Source of the DNA: an uncultured Eubacteriales bacterium
Lineage (GTDB): Bacteria > Bacillota > Clostridia > Oscillospirales > Acutalibacteraceae
Direction of reading: 5' to 3'
Assembly: GCA_934647945.1 (NCBI GenBank)
Contig: CAKUFK010000002.1
Span: forward strand, 62,001-126,000
DNA length: 64,000 nt
Shown: piece by piece, positions 62,154-64,000 of the stretch
How positions within the stretch are numbered: the first letter of the stretch is position 1
Layout of the letters: every line of letters starts with the position of its first letter
Made by a program: the position numbers and the translations under genes
The notes under the pieces: generated by a model
Databases searched by the model: none
What the model saw: the letters and a program-made list of their open reading frames with translations, nothing else
Told to the model about the DNA's origin: nothing

Positions 62154-63092
62154 ATGCAATCTGTTCATAAAGACGAGAACAGCCCTAGAATTGTGGTGGT
62201 GGGGGATTCCATTCTCGATGTGTACTGTTTGGGAAAAAACGATGGTGGGGAACCCCCGCGTTTTTCATGGAAAAGCCAGGTGAGTGTTCCCGGCGGCGCG
62301 GGAAATGTCGTTTCCAATATTCGGGCCCTAGGCGGATATCCCCTGCTTTTCTCCAAGGTTGGAACGGACGCTGCATCCATTCAGTATATCCGGAGGTTGA
62401 CGCGGAGGGGGATATCGACGCGTTATATTCGGACATGTGCGGACAGCGGGATCAGTGTAAAGACACGGTATTGTGAGGGAGAGCGGATATTTCGGGCTGA
62501 CCGGGATTTCATGAACGTTCAAACAGAGAGGGAAGCTTACCGCTTGATGCAGGATATCCAAGCCCTTATCCCTCCATATCAAGCCGTCGTTTTTTCCGAT
62601 TATGCCAAAGGGTTTTGCAGTGGAACGCTTTATCGTCTGTTGAGCGGCTATTGTTATCGGAAAGCGATCCATTTATTTGTTGACAGCAAGTCTTTGTTCC
62701 CGCCCGCTTTTGCCTATGTGTACAAGCCAAACTGGTGGGAATTCGAGCAGAGACTCGGGCACCGTATCCGTAATAGGGACGAGTTACCAACGCAGGCGCG
62801 GGCCTTCCAAAAGAAATACCGGATACAGCACCTGATCGTGACCATGGATAAACAGGGGGTTCTTTGGATGGATCCGGAGGGGGAGCCGCACTGGTACCCG
62901 CCGCTTACCGCTAAGGTTGTCAATTCCTGTGGAGCGGGCGATAGTTTTCTGGCGGCACTTGCGGTGGCCGACGGCAAAGGGATCGCGATGCAGGACGCGA
63001 TTCCGCTTGCCAACAAAGCGGCTGGGTCCGCCTGTCGGCATCCCGGTACTTATACGGTTAAAGCTTGCGAAATTTTTGATGAAAGGGACTGA
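62154..63092 (+). CDS. PfkB-family kinase resembling HldE domain I (RfaE)
   Basis: The 312-residue ribokinase-fold enzyme has VVGDSILDVYCLG, VPGGAGNVVSNIRALGG and catalytic NSCGAGDSFLAAL. The N-terminal half is typical of D-glycero-beta-D-manno-heptose-7-phosphate kinase (HldE domain I). Together with the HldE domain II-like protein at 52581 and the HAD protein at 61462 it suggests activation of a sugar or sugar-like unit, with the genes about 10 kb apart. No isomerase (GmhA) is seen. Confidence 0.84.
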   Translation: MQSVHKDENSPRIVVVGDSILDVYCLGKNDGGEPPRFSWKSQVSVPGGAGNVVSNIRALGGYPLLFSKVGTDAASIQYIRRLTRRGISTRYIRTCADSGISVKTRYCEGERIFRADRDFMNVQTEREAYRLMQDIQALIPPYQAVVFSDYAKGFCSGTLYRLLSGYCYRKAIHLFVDSKSLFPPAFAYVYKPNWWEFEQRLGHRIRNRDELPTQARAFQKKYRIQHLIVTMDKQGVLWMDPEGEPHWYPPLTAKVVNSCGAGDSFLAALAVADGKGIAMQDAIPLANKAAGSACRHPGTYTVKACEIFDERD

Positions 63093-63097
63093 CGCAA

Positions 63098-63364
63098 ATG
63101 GAAAATGAGATTCTGAGAATCGTTGCGGATATCCTGGAAAGAAGCCCGGAAGAGCTCCATTTGGATCAGACGTTTGAGGAATTGGAGATCGATTCCATTC
63201 TTTTTATCCGGATGGTGGTTCAGTGCGAAACGACGCTATCCATACAATTTGAGGACGAAATGCTGCTGATGAGCCGTTTTCCCGTTCTAGGCGACTTTGT
63301 CCATTATGTTGAACAGAGAGGGGAAGGACAGGGGGAGATGCCGGATGAAAGCCAAACGGAGTGA
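63098..63364 (+). CDS. Acyl carrier / peptidyl carrier-like protein 3
   Basis: The 88-residue carrier has its serine in LEIDSILFIRM (S33). It directly precedes an NRPS condensation domain, so its load may be the donor to that domain. The C-terminus is acidic. Confidence 0.88.
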   Translation: MENEILRIVADILERSPEELHLDQTFEELEIDSILFIRMVVQCETTLSIQFEDEMLLMSRFPVLGDFVHYVEQRGEGQGEMPDESQTE

Positions 63365-63370
63365 TGACCG

Positions 63371-64000
63371 ATGACGCTGTGGGAATTATCGCACGCACAA
63401 AAGCGTATATGGTACGCTCAACAGAAATATCCCGGCTCTCCCCTTTTTTCCATCGGCGGCATGGCGATCGCGGCAAGCGAGCTGGAGACATCCACACTGG
63501 AGAATGCGATTGTCCGGCTGGTCCGGACACAGCAGGCGCTTAGATTGCGTTTTCGAGAGGAAAACGGGGCGGTTTTCCAGTACGTAGACGATACGGCTTC
63601 TCCTTTGGTTTCTGTTCAGTATTTTTCAGCGTCCGCCGATGGGGAGGATGCTTTGCGCGCCTGGTGCCTGGAACAGGCTGCGCGCCCGATGGAGATTTTG
63701 GAAACACCGCTTTATTCTTTTGCGATATTGTGTTTGGGCGGCCGGTGCCGCGGATATTTTGTAAAGCTGCACCATCTGATTGCAGACGGCTGGTCTATGA
63801 AATTGCTGACGGAATATATCGCCGCCGCTTATCGCCGCTTATCGAACGAGCCGGATGGAACATCGCCGGATTATACGGCGTATTTGCTGACGGAGAAGGA
63901 ACGGGAATCCGGAGACGCCTGGAAGAGAGACCGGGCTTTTTGGACCGGACTGTTTGCCGAAGGGCCGCCTGCCGTCGTTTCCCGTCCGCATGGCACCAAA
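63371..64000 (+). CDS. NRPS condensation-domain protein, 5' part (runs off the window)
   Basis: The frame from ATG 63371 (GGAG at 63358, 9 bases upstream) stays open to the right edge. It encodes MTLWELSHAQKRIWYAQQKYPGSP, the C-domain start motif (SxAQxRlWyaQ), and the catalytic HHLIADGWS motif about 135 residues in. About 210 residues are visible. Condensation domains join a carrier-bound acyl group to an amine. Whether adenylation and further carrier domains follow is not visible. Confidence 0.9.
   Translation, partial: MTLWELSHAQKRIWYAQQKYPGSPLFSIGGMAIAASELETSTLENAIVRLVRTQQALRLRFREENGAVFQYVDDTASPLVSVQYFSASADGEDALRAWCLEQAARPMEILETPLYSFAILCLGGRCRGYFVKLHHLIADGWSMKLLTEYIAAAYRRLSNEPDGTSPDYTAYLLTEKERESGDAWKRDRAFWTGLFAEGPPAVVSRPHGTK

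Noticed and set aside
1..64000. CRISPR arrays, tRNA or rRNA genes, insertion sequences, phage genes
   Set aside because: No regularly spaced repeats, cloverleaf-forming sequences, rRNA cores, transposases or integrases were recognised by reading both strands.

Overview
The window looks like a chromosome segment from an anaerobic, endospore-forming Firmicute of the class Clostridia with a fairly GC-rich genome. The left third carries the conserved order yicC-remA-gmk-rpoZ-priA-def-fmt-(zinc protease)-rsmB-rlmN-prpC-prkC-rsgA-thiN-spoVM, which is close to the Bacillus/Clostridium order. spoVM implies sporulation. The oxygen-sensitive enzymes further right (many radical SAM proteins and an archerase-type activator) imply anaerobic life.

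Layout. 1-349: end of a biotin-enzyme carboxyltransferase subunit, then a terminator. 432-14401: housekeeping genes, tightly packed on the + strand and ending with a small cysteine-containing membrane peptide and SpoVM. 14681-15871: a CofE-like gamma-glutamyl ligase family protein with its own promoter. 15930-16961: convergent terminators and a DUF368 membrane protein on the - strand. 16962-17524: an AT-rich non-coding stretch with inverted repeats and a terminator. It coincides with a visible drop in GC and marks the edge of an accessory region. 17525-18179: an XRE-type regulator and an orphan GroES-like protein.

18357-53837 is one very long co-directional gene array, mostly with 1-35 bp overlaps. 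It has SAM supply and recycling (MTA/SAH nucleosidase, MetK), then two ketosynthase/half-ketosynthase pairs flanking an ACP, an acyltransferase, a rifampin-phosphotransferase-like enzyme and eight radical SAM enzymes. Five of these are close B12-type paralogues, two are more distant B12-type proteins and one is HemN/HemW-like. It also has a 2-hydroxyacyl-CoA dehydratase/benzoyl-CoA reductase-type system (archerase activator plus three component-D-like proteins), a crotonase, a ketoreductase, two GGDEF-NHL propeller fusions and a third NHL protein, a membrane-anchored hydrolase with a TetR-like tail, another ACP, CobT, a flavodoxin, a thiolase with an altered catalytic His, a nucleotidyltransferase and a dehydratase-ACP fusion. 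It ends at an intrinsic terminator.

53951-64000 begins with a new promoter and runs fabF-accD-accA-fabD-Sfp-type PPTase, then a beta-lactamase/ABC exporter fusion, a HAD hydrolase, an HldE-like kinase, an ACP and the start of an NRPS condensation domain that leaves the window.

My reading is that 18.3-64 kb is a biosynthetic gene cluster for an unknown polyketide/fatty-acid-peptide hybrid. The chain would be assembled by a discrete, type-II-like KS system, heavily modified by B12 and other radical SAM chemistry and by ATP-driven low-potential reduction, primed by a dedicated malonyl-CoA/FAS supply operon, possibly phosphorylated, and exported. Gene families are mostly clear from motifs. The product, substrate specificities and order of action are inference.
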